A DNA stretch of 64,000 bases, from contig NC_091123.1 in assembly GCF_040183065.1 (NCBI RefSeq), positions 106,738,821 to 106,802,820 of the forward strand, given 5' to 3'. Positions 1 through 10,806 of the stretch are shown here, in pieces (position 1 is the first letter of the stretch; each line of letters starts with the position of its first letter). The stretch comes from Periplaneta americana (taxonomy: Eukaryota > Arthropoda > Insecta > Blattodea > Blattidae). The notes beneath the pieces were generated by a model that was not told where the DNA came from, made no database searches, and saw nothing but the letters and a program-made list of their open reading frames with translations. Made by a program: the position numbers and the translations under genes.

Positions 1-464
1 CGTCAAACCTCCTAGCCTGGTGATCCACCAACGCGAGGATGTGCTTGTTTTCTACAGCATGTTGGTCCATCAGCACACTCGTTTCGTCTTGACGACGTTC
101 GAGAGCGCGAATTTTGCCGTCAGAATGGTCTACATCCTGTCTCAACTCGGCTACTGTCTCGTTTATAGTTGTAAAATTCTGGTTTAGTTTATCCAAATCG
201 GCCTTAAGTTCGTCTTTCACGATGGCGACAATTCCATCTACGTGGGCAGAAACGCTTTCAATTTGCGTAGTGACGTCATCTTTCACTCCGCTTATGTCGC
301 CTTTCACTTCACTTATGTCACTTTTCATCTCAGTTTTCACTTCACTTATATCGTTCTTCACCTCGCTGATATCGTTTTTCACTCCACTTATGTCGCTTTT
401 CACCTCACTGATGTGTTTGTTCATTTCCTTGATGGCTTTCAGGATCTGCTGTAGGTTCTCCATT
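1..464 (-). CDS. Ty3/gypsy-like gag, N-terminal part (runs off left edge)
   Basis: Read on the minus strand, an ATG at 464-462 opens a frame with no stop to the window edge, at least 154 codons. It begins MENLQQILKAIKEMNK and continues into a run of heptads of the type SDISEVK / NDISGVK, six or more in a row (about residues 19-66). This predicts a parallel coiled coil. Further on it is acidic and Lys-rich without recognisable motifs. The ORF lies 30 bases downstream of a putative primer-binding site and a long terminal repeat in the same orientation, which is why I call it gag; the zinc-knuckle and pol regions would lie left of the window. No frame break is visible, so the copy may be young. 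Identification as Ty3/gypsy rather than another LTR superfamily rests on layout only. Confidence 0.6.
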
Positions 465-475
465 ATGCCGATAAT

Positions 476-493
476 ATCCCACTTCTGACACCA
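476..493 (-). promoter_or_regulatory. Putative primer-binding site of the LTR element
   Basis: Minus strand reads TGGTGTCAGAAGTGGGAT one base after the LTR end. A TGG start directly inside a 5' LTR is typical for tRNA-primed reverse transcription. I cannot name the tRNA. Confidence 0.5.
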
Positions 494-494
494 G

Positions 495-1208
495 TGTAAC
501 TTTTTAAACTAAACAACAATGTAATTTTATTATCTCAACAATAACTCTTCACTCTACAATTTAATTTCACTCCCGTCAACAATGGGATTTGCTCTCCACA
601 CAGTAACACGTTCGTTATTGCACTCCACAAACGACAATGACAATTTACTTGGACTATTACGAACAACAATGAATTAACTAATATTCACAAAGCACTATTT
701 ACAACACAGAACTGTCAGTTCTCAGTTCGTTTGTCTTGGCTAGTTCTTCTAGCTCAGTCACTCGTGTTCACAGAATCTCGAACCCCAGACCTTCAGAGAC
801 GATCCGCTGCACTTCGAACTCAGGTCCCCCAACTGTGGTCCACTGCACTCGAACTCCGGGCTTCAGGCTCCACAGTTACGGACACAACTCAAGTTGCGCT
901 CTGGTCTCGAAGCTGGCTTCACTGCTACACAAGACTAACTCTCTTACTGTCCTAATCTGCCTGTAACAACACTGGCTTACTGACGGGCTGACTGACTCTC
1001 ACTTGCGTCTTGTATTTATAACTAAACCTAGTTTCTGGAGAGTTCGCGAAAGATTCCACTCTCGAATAATCTGGCACGTTGCTGCTCCCCTCCTTCACCG
1101 CGCGTAGCACATGCCCCAGGAAGCAGATGCGCGCGCAAACCTGCCCGTCACGGCCGACTTAGCCCTTCCTCTGTCAGTCGTGAGATCGAACCTCACGTGG
1201 CCGTCACA
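495..1208 (-). repeat. 5' long terminal repeat of the gypsy-like element
   Basis: On the minus strand the repeat runs TGTGACGG ... GTTACA, with the TG...CA termini usual for LTRs, 714 bp. It holds a TATA box (TATAAATA, plus-strand 1013-1020) and an AATAAA (plus-strand 526-531), in the order promoter then poly(A) signal. The partner 3' LTR is outside the window, so boundaries come from termini, PBS position and these signals only. Confidence 0.6.
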
Positions 1209-1507
1209 ATATATTTAATATCTGATGCTAAGCCTGTGAACTCAAGTTCTGTTCCCTCTCTGTTGTAACAATTTTGAAGAAACATTCAGAATCCTCTCAC
1301 ATGTACTAGGAACATTATTTCTGTTGCCTTATTCGAGTGTGGAGCATTACTGCAGTGTTACATGACCTGCAGAAACAGGAGATTAAGCAGGAAAATGGAC
1401 ATATTGATCCGTGTCATTAAGAGATAGGATTCTTTTTTTGTGCTGTAAAATCTGGTATGAAACTCTGGCTTCTTCACTTCCCTTCGTGGGTTTTTGTGCT
1501 GTTCCTA
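1209..1507. other. Intergenic or intronic sequence, nothing recognised
   Basis: AT-rich host DNA between the LTR and a Tigger-like MITE, probably inside an upstream eEF1G intron. No ORF or repeat signature seen. Confidence 0.4.
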
Positions 1508-2366
1508 CAGTAGAACTCCGATTTTAGGCGATCTCCATTTAATGTTTTTCTGCATTTAACATTGAAATTTCACAGTTCCAGTAATTATTACTACATATCA
1601 ATCTTCTTAATGTATCCAGCTGTTTGCTGACATAAATTATTACTACATATGATTAATGTAGTTTTATATTCGAATTAACGTTATTCTCTTTGCTATCAAA
1701 CTCGCATTTTATGTTAAAAATTATTTCAAATCATTTTTTTTTTTGATCTCGACTAATGCAAAAATAAATGCAATTTGATTAAATGAGTAAATTACAATTT
1801 TTTTTTTTAAGAATCAATGAGTTGGCAATGCTGCTGTCTCGCCACCACATGATTCCCTCTCCCTCGCCACATCTACATGAAGCTGCATTCCTATTCATCT
1901 GCTAATTCCTGCCCTTTGCGAGAACCAATCACATTCAGTGATGGATGTCACAGTCATCCATGATAGTCACTTCTTCTCTTTGTTGTGCTTGTTGAGCTAT
2001 GTGGTGTCAGCACTACTACAGTGAAGAGCTGGAATTTTTCACCCTTACTCTACATGTCATGTGAAAAGGGAAACTCTTTCTCTCACGGAAAAAAATAATT
2101 TAATTCGCAATATGGAAAAAAAAAATCCAAATGCTAAGATATTTGAGATGATGAGAAGACTTGATACCCACCTTCCTCTTATGTTTTCCATATTTTGTCC
2201 AGATTTGCCCATAATTTACTTATTGTAGCTTTTTTGCAAATAGCATTTTTTACAAAAGTGTTCAAACATTTTTAAACAAAAGTAACAAATCCCTGTTTAG
2301 TACCAACCTCCATTTAAGGTTAATTATTCCGTGTCCACATAAAAACGTTAAGTAGAGGTTCTATTG
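1508..2366 (+). mobile_element. Tigger/pogo-like non-autonomous element
   Basis: The left end CAGTAGAACTCCGAT follows TA; the right end reads GAGGTTCTATTG, so the termini pair as CA(G/A)TAGAAC inverted repeats. The right TA duplicate appears mutated. The interior retains the N-terminus of a CENP-B-type transposase, which supports the pogo/Tigger assignment. Length is 859 bp, so most of the transposase gene is missing. Confidence 0.6.
2061..2165 (+). pseudogene. Tigger/pogo transposase N-terminus (CENP-B-type HTH) remnant
   Basis: A 35-codon open stretch reads KRETLSLTEKNNLIRNMEKK and on, closely matching the start of the first helix-turn-helix of Tigger/Jerky/CENP-B proteins (KRKxLTLxEKxxLIxxxE). 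The natural ATG lies one frame off upstream, so there is a frameshift, and the protein degenerates after about residue 35. It lies inside the 1508-2366 element in the same orientation as its left terminus. Confidence 0.6.
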
Positions 2367-3154
2367 TTCTGTAATTGCGGCAGTTTGGCTTATTCAGATA
2401 AGTCACTCTAGTATCTCTGTATCCCTGACAGGTTACATGTACCTCACTGGCAGACACACAAAATGTTACAACTGCAGTGTATTTATTATTCCGGAAAACT
2501 AAGTAATGTTCATCTGGAAAATATTACTTAGGAGAGAAATAGATGTAATGAATAGGGAAAAGGGATTGATGATGATCATTATAAATACTGTATATTACAG
2601 TAAGATAGAGACAAATAGTGAGTTCATGATTGATATAAAGCAGTGACTAGGTATGAAAACTATGTGTCGAGGGCAGAAGGGTAGGCATAAATGTGACGTT
2701 TGAGAATAAGAGGGAATAAAGTAGTAGGTATGAAATTTAGGTGTAAATGTTTTGCAAGAAAGTATGTATGTAATAAATGTAATTGTAGCATCGTAGCCTA
2801 TACAAAATTGTGAGGTCCACATTACACAAATGTAATTTCTGAAATGAAATATGCAATAGAGATAATGTTCATGAACCAGTGCATAGTTATTGTATTATAT
2901 TTGTTGTTCTTGTTCCCCCCCTCCCCCCACAAAGTCTATAGGCCAGATTGCTATTAAACTTAATTTTAGTAGGTGCTTTTTGCAAGACCATGCAATATTG
3001 GAAAAATCTATTACTGTTATTATTCTAATATGATGCTGTTATACAGTAGCAATGAAGACAGAAGTTGGTTTCATATAATTATATAAGTCCTATGGTAATT
3101 GTACTAAAATTGTCTTCATTTGTTCCTATTAATGGATATTCTTGTTTTCAATAG
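2367..3154. other. eEF1G intron sequence
   Basis: AT-rich sequence upstream of the first visible eEF1G exon. It contains a C-rich tract near 2915-2930 and an acceptor polypyrimidine tract just before 3155. Nothing else recognised. Confidence 0.5.
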
Positions 3155-3288
3155 GAAACCATACCAGAATGTAAATCGATGGTTTACTACAATTGTGAAT
3201 CAGCCACAGGTCAAAGCTGTTATAGGAGAATTCAAATTGTGTGAAAAAATGGCTGAATTCGATCCAAAGAAATATGCTGAATTTCAAG
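3155..3288 (+). CDS. eEF1G: eEF1G exon (end of GST-C-like domain)
   Basis: The acceptor is ttttcaatag before 3155 and the donor gtagg begins at 3289. The first base completes a split codon and the last base starts one (phase 1). It encodes [10 protein letters not shown] to KKYAEFQ. Confidence 0.92.
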
Positions 3289-6200
3289 GTAGGCATAAAT
3301 AAATGTACATTGAGAGACACGTAATTGAGTATGATATACTTTGGCTGCTAAAAGAATGACTGTGAAAGTTCTTGGGAAATGGAGAAGAGAAAATTCTGGA
3401 TTTAATTTGCATATCATGTAACAGGGTTTTGTTTACTTCTCTGTGCTAACAACCCAGCTTGTTGATATACTACAGAAGAGAAGTATGTGCTTCAGTTATA
3501 TCATTGGTCGTGCACAGTTCAAGTCTGTGATGCATTTGCTTTGTCTCTTGAGGATTAAATTTTTTGTAGTCAATTATAATACCAATATTTTATTATGTAG
3601 TGTAGCTTGGTTCATGTACAAGTATTCTTTCAGTACATGGTTTTTGACATAGTGAATGGTGATTATTTATTGGTGGCATAAATAATGAAGAACTGTTTGA
3701 GACATTATCTAACCATATTCACTGATACAGATTGAAGGTTGCATAAGCCTAAATAAAAAGTGATAAAAATACGATAAATCTAATCAGGAAATTACCTGTT
3801 CTGAGCAAGACCAATTTTCAACCGATATATAAATCTGTTACAGAATTATTACACAAACCACGTGTCTGCAGAAAAATAAACAAGTTTTATACCTTGCAAT
3901 GAAAACTGGATTTTTAAATGCTCTAAAAAATATATTATATCAGAACAGGTAATAAATCTTTCAAACATTTAGAGCAGTGGTTCTCAATTATTATGATGTA
4001 CCGAAGTACATATATTTCCGTGCAGGAAAACTGAGAGGTAGAACTTAAGCTGAGGGGATTCGATCCGGCATCGGAACTGGAATCCGGTGTGGCTTAGTGG
4101 ATAAGACGTCAGCACATAGAGCTGAAAACCCGGGTTTGAGTCTCAGTGCCAGAGAGAATTTTTCTCTGTTCTATCCATCCTTCACCAGTGATTCTCAACG
4201 TTTTTTACGGTGTACCACTATTTTTAATTAACCTGAATCATGCAAATGAAGTGGGTAGCCATTAGATACACTATTTTTAACTTAATGAAATTTGCTGTAT
4301 CACTAACAAAATGTATTATGGGAAAACATGTGTTGCTTCCAGGGTCTGTTTAATTAAGAAACAGTTACTCTTTGAATTTATTCAGTGGAGTGTTCCATAA
4401 AATATACAGAAAACGGCTCCATATTTTTATATTTTATTATAATTTATATTTTTATTTCAAACTTTAAGTACCACCCAGCAGTGGCTCGTGTATCATCAAT
4501 GGTACACATACCATAGGTTGAGAACTGCTGATTTAGAGGATACTTGGAAACACACTGCACCATTTGTAATAACTCTTGACATCAGAATGGCTAACTTTGC
4601 CCTTCAGTATTCAATCATTATAGTAGAACAAAGGACATTTGGGCAACCTTCTGAAACATCTTCTGGGATGCATGACAGAACATCTCTGATCAGCACTACT
4701 GGGTTGGTTGTAAAAGATTGTGTCTCCTTCAAGAAAGGTCTAATTAATTTCTAAGCATTTCCTGCTGACACTTCATTGCTGTTTTTCCCTGTTAATGCAT
4801 GTAAGGTAGTACTGGTTATTTTAAGTTTGAAATATGACATATTTTATTCGTTATTTGATTGCCTTGCTTAGTTCTTTTTATAAATTTTCTAGCTGCTTCC
4901 AAGTCTGCGGGAGGTGGTGGAAAAGATGGTGGCAGTGCAAAGAAGGAAAAGAAAAAGGCAGAGAAGGCTGAAAAGAAGAAGGAAGAGAAGCCTGCTGCTG
5001 AACCAGCAGAAGAGATGGATGAAACTGAATTGGCTCTTGCAGCTGAACCTAAAAGCAAAGATCCATTTGATGCTCTTCCTAAAGGGTAAGAGAAGACAGA
5101 ATTTCATATTAAAGATAAAGAAACTTATTTGTTACAAAGAATAGTAAATAATAATAATAATTGAGTACAACTTTTTTTATTGTGACATTTTCCAAAAATG
5201 CTGACATGATTGTTAATTATGTGATTAAAAATACCGTTAATTTCTATTTTGTGTGAAATGTCTGTCATACCTGCGAGTTTTACTTTGTGTTTTGACAGCA
5301 ATTTCAATATGGATGACTTCAAACGTTGTTACTCCAATGAAGATGAAAGTAAGTCTATTCCATATTTCTGGGAGAAGTTTGATTCTGAGAACTATTCCAT
5401 CTGGCTTGGAGAATATAAATACAATGACGAACTACAAAAAGTATTCATGAGCTGTAACCTTATCTCAGGTATTTATGATTTTCCTCATTAGTGTTGCTTT
5501 AAGCAGTAATGATTGATCCCATGAAACAATTCTGTTACTTCCTCTGTAGTTGGTGTAACTTTACTGCCCCTCCTCCTTTTATACATATTTCATGAATGTA
5601 ATATTATCTCAAATTTTTTGTTATATATTTCGTCTTTAGAACTTAAATTGTTTGCTACATGATATTGCCTCTGCACATGTTGCTCATTTCATGATGTCTT
5701 CTAGATAATAAAATTTTTTAGACCAGCCTTTTTCATTTGTTGATAATCCTATTAATTGTTCATAATTTCTGTTTCAAGTTTCCGTGTTCGAGCATAAAAG
5801 ACAGAATGATTGAAAGATTATGTTGTATTGACCATTTTTCTTTATACCGTATACTGTATTTACTCACATAATTTCCCCTCCCCCCCCCTTTTTTTTCAAC
5901 ATTTGGGAGTGAAAATTCGAGGGGGAAGATATTTTCGATGACTGTAAAATTGTCAGGGGTAAACTGGTCATAAATAACCTCAAACAAATAGTTTACTGTT
6001 GAAAATCTAATGTAATAAGCTTAAATAATTTTAGTACTAAATAACTGTAATCTGTGACAATTTTGGTAATTAAGCGAATTATTAAAGTTTTGCGATTTTT
6101 TTTTTTCGTCCTGTATGCTGTGTCTTTGTTACATTGCTGGGATCTTGTGACTTACTTCGGACTCACCCCTGCCAACTTTCTCCCCATAGTTGAGTTTGAT

Positions 6201-9200
6201 ACGCTGTGACAGAATAACACTGTAACCTATGTACAGTGATACCTAACCGTACTCTGACTGACTGACCAAAAATAACAGATGCGTGGATGGCGGAGATCGC
6301 AAGTACTGTTAGGTCTTCGTAGAAAAGGATGGATTTGATCTTGGGTTTTCCACGAATTCCATTGTGCTGTACTTTAAATCTTCACAAGAGTGTTCAAAGT
6401 TATAACGGAAAAATTGTAGGCCTAGTTAATTCACGTTATATCGAAGGGGGAAATTGCGCGAGAAATATATTTTTAAAAATTATGTATGAAAAATCTAGGA
6501 GGGAGGGGGGGAATTACTGTATACAAGTAAATATGGTAAATGAGGGTCACTCCAAAACTAATGCAAACAATTTATTTAAAAATTACGTTTTTATCTTACA
6601 GCTTTGCTATTTTCACAGAATATAGATACATTTTTAGGAATAAAATGTCACTTTCCCACATAATCCCCCATCCCTTTTAACTGCCTTATGCCTGTATACC
6701 TTCATGATAAAAGTCTGGTCCAACACATTTGAGCCATTCTTTAACAGTGTGCAAGAGGAAGTCATCATCTTCAAACCTCATTCCGCAGAGGGATTCCTTT
6801 AGTTTACCAAAGAGATAATAATCGCATGGTGCCAGATAAGGATATAAAACGGTTGTTTCAATGTTGTCCAAGTTTTCTGATCTGGTCCGTTGTCTCGTGA
6901 CTGACATGTGGTCGTGCGTTGTCCTGTAATAGCAGAACATCCTGTTTCTCCTGATGTGATCGAACATGACTCGGTCAAGCTTGAAGTGTCTTGAGAGTTG
7001 CGAAGTAGTGTCAGAATTAATGGTGGTTCCGTGTGCCATGATGTCTAAAGCAAGAGTCCTTCTGGATCCAAAAACACAGTAGCCATAAATTTTCCTGCCG
7101 AAGGTGCAGTTTTGAATTTCTTTTTCTGTGGTGAATTTGTATGATGCCACTCCATTGTCTGCCTCTTTGTCTCCGATTCAAAATGGTGGAGCCATGTTTC
7201 ATCTCCTGTCACAATTCTTGCAAGAAAGTCATCTCCACCATTCCCACAATGGGCAGTTAGGGGACTGATACATTCCAATTCTATGCAGATGTTTGGCCAA
7301 ACAATCATGGCCTGTTGCCAATCTGAATGCAGCTACAGACGATTTTCGTGATAAATCGGGAATTAACTGTGGATTATGAATGCAGAGAGTTCCATTTTTT
7401 CCCTTGAGATTGTGTTATCAAATTTTGTTTGTTGAAGTCTAAGTATGTAGATTTAATAAATCTTTTCACAGAGTAATATGTAGATTTAGTAACTGGTCTG
7501 TAAGTAGCAGTGCTGTCCTTTGCTAAAGCATCTGCATTTTCATTTCCCAGGATTCCACAATGGGATGGTATCCATTGGAATACAATTCTTTTATTGGGTG
7601 ATATTAATTGAGAGAGCATTTTAGTTATTTCTGCTGTTTGAGATGGTGTGTGTCTAGTGACTATTAATGGAATAGCTGCTTTGGAGTTTGACAATATAAC
7701 TGAATTTTAAAATTTATTGATGTGGCTTAGAAGATTCTTGAGACTTTCACTTATTGCAATGATTTCTCCATGAAAACTTGTTATTCCATATCCAAGAGAT
7801 CTGTAAAGTGATATATAATATGGTTTTGAATTCCACCACTGTAGAAGTGGAACATTTATGTTTATGAACATTAAAGAAGATAATGAAACAGCAAGAGATT
7901 ATCTAAAAATATTGCAGATATCCGTGTACAAACCTTAGGTACTCATATACTGTATGGCTCCATAGGGGCAAAATTGCTTTTCCATATGAGTCATTAAAAA
8001 ATTGCACTTTCCCATACTCAGTATAGCACCAATAACAGCACTGGTTAGAATCTTATTCTTAAGAAAACTAAAAAAACTCATAGTAAGTTTTTATGTAACA
8101 ACAGAATTTAAGATGTATATTAAAATGTTAATTCAGTTAATGTTAACAATAAAGTTGTTCTTTATTTATTACTTCAGGCATGTACCAGAGACTTGATAAA
8201 ATGAGAAAGAATGCATTTGCGTCAATGTGCTTGTTTGGCACAGATAATGACAGCTCAATATCAGGCATTTGGGTGTGGAGAGGTCCGGACTTAGCATTTG
8301 AAGTAAGTGTTTGACATATTTTATGATGCACTATCATCTTGTGATTAGTGTAATTTTCTGTCCATATGTAGTAGTAATGGAAGTACTGATACTTCTATTA
8401 TTACTGTCTAGTGTTATTTCTTTCATCTATATTTCTTCCTTTAAATCAGAAGTTTATACAAATACAGTGAAAAATAGTGGGGCTGTATTAGTTTTACTGC
8501 ATCATAAATAGGCACCTCATTAATTTTTTGTTACTGAACAAACAAGTTTAAGCCTTCTCACCAAGTCAAGGTGACAGACAGCCTATTAGGGAGATAGAGG
8601 GAAGAGTGTAACACTCATGAATGTGAGATCTTTGCAGTTCCTGTCCTACACTTTTTGATATTAATAAAATACCGATTTTATTATAATAGCATAGGTATGG
8701 TGTCTGTAGACAAGGATAATTTATTCCTGGTACAGAGAGAATACTTTTCTAGTTCAACATGTTTCCAGATAAAGGGGGACCATGGTGTGAGTCATTTTTA
8801 TTACCATGTTTCTCCAAATTATTCAACTAATTGAAATTTAAAAATACTTATGTTAATTTTCAAATTCGATGTTTTAGCAAGGATGTTCAATTTTGTTCGG
8901 TGGAAAAGGATAACGACAAGTCTAAGGTTACTACACTTCCTTTCATCTCCTAACAAAGCAGTATTTATTAATCATGGGCACTTGACTAAATTAAACTTAC
9001 TTGGTGACAGTGTAACTAACCAATTATGTGTTTCGGTGATTTTTATTCGATTTATTGTGCTTGTTTGTAAATGGAATTACAGGGTGTTCGTACTAACCGT
9101 ACTGGTAGTTACTCTTCAAAAAAAATATTAATTCCTGTAAAATAAAAAATAATGATAATTTTATTCAAAACCAGTGGATATCACCCAAAGAATGGCCAAA

Positions 9201-10806
9201 ACAGAAGTACAACTGGTGCAACAATTACACGAAATATCACTTAAATATAATTTGTAGTATAGATTGACAAATCGAACTGAAACCTGACAGAGTTACTACG
9301 TGAGCACTGGCTGTCTTGGGGAGGAGCAAGTGAGAAAGCACGGGGGGAAGAGAGAGAGCACTATGCACTATGTATTTGCCGGTCCACTCACAGTTTGTCA
9401 AACCTGCTAACAAAAGCATTAAAAGGTTGACTAGTTGCCTGCAATGTTAGCATAATGGAACCTTCCTAGCTGACAGTCGAGGCAAAAATGAAGAATCCGT
9501 TATTGTGGTAATACTGGAGAGTGGTTCTTCTATTGGTCGCGATGCCCACACACACCCTCTCAGATATTTACGTGGTGATTGGTGACTGAATGACAAGGAG
9601 GGAGGGAGAGTGAAGAAAGAAAGAGATTCCAGAAGTTGGCGTGTTTTACAGGGTTTCACTTCAAGTTGTCAAACTATAGGTACTTCAACCTGTTACCACT
9701 GTGGTCACTTTGGTGATGTAATAGTACACTGCAAAGCGGTAAATTTCGTCAAAAGGATGAGTGTTGCAAACTCGTATTTTTAGCAAAATTTGTGAATACA
9801 TGAATTCGTTTTATGAAAATGTTCATCATATTTTGTAAAAACAACAGGCACATTTATCTCGTCATTTTTTTACTTTATAGCCCTAACTATTGAAACACTT
9901 AAGTCATCTTGCGACCCATTCAGCTCTGTACAACAGTTTGAATGTTGGCTTGCAGTTCGTCGTTTGTGTGAGGTTTGTTTCTCTGTTAGACTAGGTTCTT
10001 CAGGAATCCCCAGAAATGAAAATAATGATTTAAGACTGGTGAATAGGGAGGCCAAGCTCATCCAAAGAGATGAAATTGTTCCTGATACTGATTAGATATT
10101 ACTTTACCATGGAAATGTTTATTCGGGAAATCAATGATTGCATTTGCTGTGTTAGGTCATGCACCATCTTCATGGAAGTAGCCTCATCTAGTACGTTTAC
10201 CTCCATGACTTGAAGAGCTGAAACAAAATTTTCTTGCATGATCTGTAGATAATATTCAGTTTTAACTGTGCTACTGAAGATAAGTGTAATAATTGAAAAG
10301 ATATGATGCACCATACAAGATACTTCTGAGTTTGCAAATTTTGTGTGCGTTTTCAATCATATACTCACACATATACTCAATCACTATAATTCTGTTTACT
10401 TTTGTTTAATGAATATGGTGCTAGGTGGCATCCATTGTTACTCTCCAGTAGAGTCCCTCGATAATAGTTATCGAGAAACTCTACAATCAAAATTCCCAGC
10501 CTTTAGGAGTTGAAGTGGAAGCTGGCCTATGATCTAATTCCAGGAAGCAGAAGAAAAAAAAAATTGTTCCCAATGTAAAATTTCTGTGCTGATATGTATT
10601 TGTAATGTACTGAAACACTTTGGATATGAAGTTGAAACGTATTTTTGCAGCTATCACCAGATTGGCAGATAGATTATGAGTCTTACCAATGGACAAAATT
10701 GGACCCAACTAAAGAAGAAACCAAGAAGTTGGTTCAGCAGTACTTGTCATGGACTGGCACTGATAAGCAAGGTCGCAAGTTCAATCAAGGGAAGATCTTC
10801 AAGTAG
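3155..10806 (+). CDS. eEF1G: Elongation factor 1-gamma (eEF1G), 3' five coding exons
   Basis: Subunit of the eEF1B guanine-nucleotide-exchange complex that reloads eEF1A with GTP during translation in the cytosol. Coding blocks are 3155-3288, 4893-5085, 5299-5468, 8178-8302 and 10651-10806, joined in consistent phases through GT/AG introns. They encode about 260 residues: the end of the GST-C-like domain ([30 protein letters not shown]), a low-complexity Lys/Glu linker ([18 protein letters not shown]), then the whole EF1G C-terminal domain ([48 protein letters not shown]) ending [12 protein letters not shown] as in animal eEF1G. The N-terminal ~170 residues are encoded left of the window. All coding blocks are open, so this is a working gene rather than a retrocopy. 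Introns 3-5 hold transposon debris in both orientations. Confidence 0.95.
3289..3966. other. eEF1G intron, first part
   Basis: AT-rich intron up to the hAT MITE target duplication. Short ORFs here have no recognisable similarity. Confidence 0.6.
3967..4538. mobile_element. hAT MITE with 8-bp target duplication
   Basis: Element 3975-4530 starts CAGTGGTTCTCAA and ends GGTTGAGAACTGCTG, inverted termini typical of hAT elements. It is flanked by a perfect 8-bp direct repeat ATTTAGAG (3967-3974 and 4531-4538). A second left-type terminus (CAGTGATTCTCAACG) lies at about 4189, and a SINE lies between the two. No coding capacity. Confidence 0.8.
4055..4184 (+). mobile_element. tRNA-derived SINE inside the hAT MITE
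   Basis: Contains an A-box-like TGGCTTAGTGGATAAGA and a B-box-like GGGTTTGAGTCTC spaced as in a tRNA gene. It ends in a short run of tatcc units. The flanking sequence does not fold as a real tRNA, so this is a SINE and not a tRNA gene. Confidence 0.6.
4539..4892. other. eEF1G intron, remainder to acceptor
   Basis: Unremarkable AT-rich sequence ending in the acceptor ttttctag before 4893. Confidence 0.6.
4893..5085 (+). CDS. eEF1G: eEF1G exon (Lys/Glu-rich linker)
   Basis: Encodes [14 protein letters not shown], the basic linker, and DPFDALPK. The donor gtaag begins at 5086. The linker joins the GST-like and C-terminal domains and is always low-complexity in this family. Confidence 0.92.
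5299..5468 (+). CDS. eEF1G: eEF1G exon (start of EF1G C-terminal domain)
   Basis: The acceptor is tgttttgacag. It encodes [18 protein letters not shown] through FMSCNLISG, highly conserved in animals. The donor gtatt begins at 5469. Confidence 0.93.
5469..5844. other. eEF1G intron, first part
   Basis: AT-rich sequence with no recognised feature before the TcMar-like MITE. Confidence 0.5.
5845..6538. mobile_element. TcMar-like MITE with C-rich/G-rich inverted ends
   Basis: The left end TACCGTATACTGTATTTACT, followed by AATTTCCCCTCCCCCC, pairs with a right end whose complement is TACCATATTTACTTGTATAC followed by a similar pyrimidine run. Flanking TA fits Tc/mariner-type insertion. About 690 bp, no coding match. 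Confidence 0.5.
6541..7245 (-). pseudogene. mariner-family transposase remnant
   Basis: On the minus strand, residues such as [20 protein letters not shown] and [14 protein letters not shown] match the first catalytic Asp region of mariner transposases (GDETWxHHxxPETKRQSxEWxH). [18 protein letters not shown] matches the SPDLAPSDYHLFxxLKxxL region that carries the last acidic residue. The stop is at 6686-6688. Frames shift at least once (near 7080-7110) and several residues are lost, so the gene is dead. The end TIR-like GGGTCACTCCAAAACTAATG lies at about 6545. The N-terminal third is missing: upstream, the frame runs straight into LINE sequence. Confidence 0.8.
7246..8010 (-). pseudogene. LINE ORF2 fragment with RNase H domain
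   Basis: Minus-strand 7694-7374 encodes an RNase H segment ([20 protein letters not shown] then LAKDS), diagnostic of non-LTR elements of the Jockey/I/R1-type groups. Upstream frames give [20 protein letters not shown] and [19 protein letters not shown]. Downstream minus sequence reads [19 protein letters not shown] then SPNCPL, the typical C-terminal zinc-finger approach, where it breaks into mariner sequence. In-frame stops and shifts show it is dead. The 5' part (7860-8010) recurs at 42830-43010. Confidence 0.75.
8178..8302 (+). CDS. eEF1G: eEF1G exon (C-terminal domain, middle)
   Basis: The acceptor is tacttcag and the donor gtaagt begins at 8303. It encodes [20 protein letters not shown] to GPDLAFE, ending in phase 0. 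Confidence 0.93.
8303..9879. other. eEF1G last intron, 5' part
   Basis: Mostly unrecognised AT-rich sequence. A possible transposon end (ACAGGGTGTTCGTACTAAC) lies at about 9080. No convincing coding stretch. Confidence 0.4.
9880..10330 (-). pseudogene. mariner-like transposase remnant in last eEF1G intron
   Basis: On the minus strand EDGA, then [13 protein letters not shown], then [20 protein letters not shown] and [12 protein letters not shown] follow the order of a DDE transposase C-terminal half (QDGAPPHYAxxVRxFL, WPPRSPDLxPLDFFLWGxLK, then a helix before the end). At least three stop codons interrupt it and the catalytic D of SPDL is V here. It is a fossil lying antisense to eEF1G. Confidence 0.7.
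10448..10484. repeat. Short perfect hairpin
   Basis: GTAGAGT and CTCGATAA are followed, across a 3-base loop, by TTATCGAG and ACTCTAC. The arms are perfect 7+8 bp with a symmetric 2x2 internal mismatch. It lies about 170 bp before the last eEF1G exon, in the intron, so it would be transcribed. Confidence 0.7.
10651..10806 (+). CDS. eEF1G: eEF1G terminal coding exon
   Basis: The acceptor is atttttgcag. It encodes [20 protein letters not shown] to KFNQGKIFK and a TAG stop at 10804-10806. Length and end match the family exactly. Confidence 0.95.
   Translation, partial: LSPDWQIDYESYQWTKLDPTKEETKKLVQQYLSWTGTDKQGRKFNQGKIFK

Noticed and set aside
4080..4150. tRNA gene candidate from A- and B-box-like motifs
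   Set aside because: No acceptor-stem pairing and a SINE-type tail follows. The same applies to the other SINE heads in the window.
6329..6625. 98-codon plus-strand ORF in the eEF1G intron
   Set aside because: It spans the right part of a MITE and its terminal G-rich repeat. No protein similarity recognised.
9690..9740. Zinc-knuckle-like [14 protein letters not shown] reading on the plus strand
   Set aside because: The His of C-x2-C-x4-H-x4-C is replaced by Asp and no gag or LINE ORF1 context surrounds it. Likely chance.
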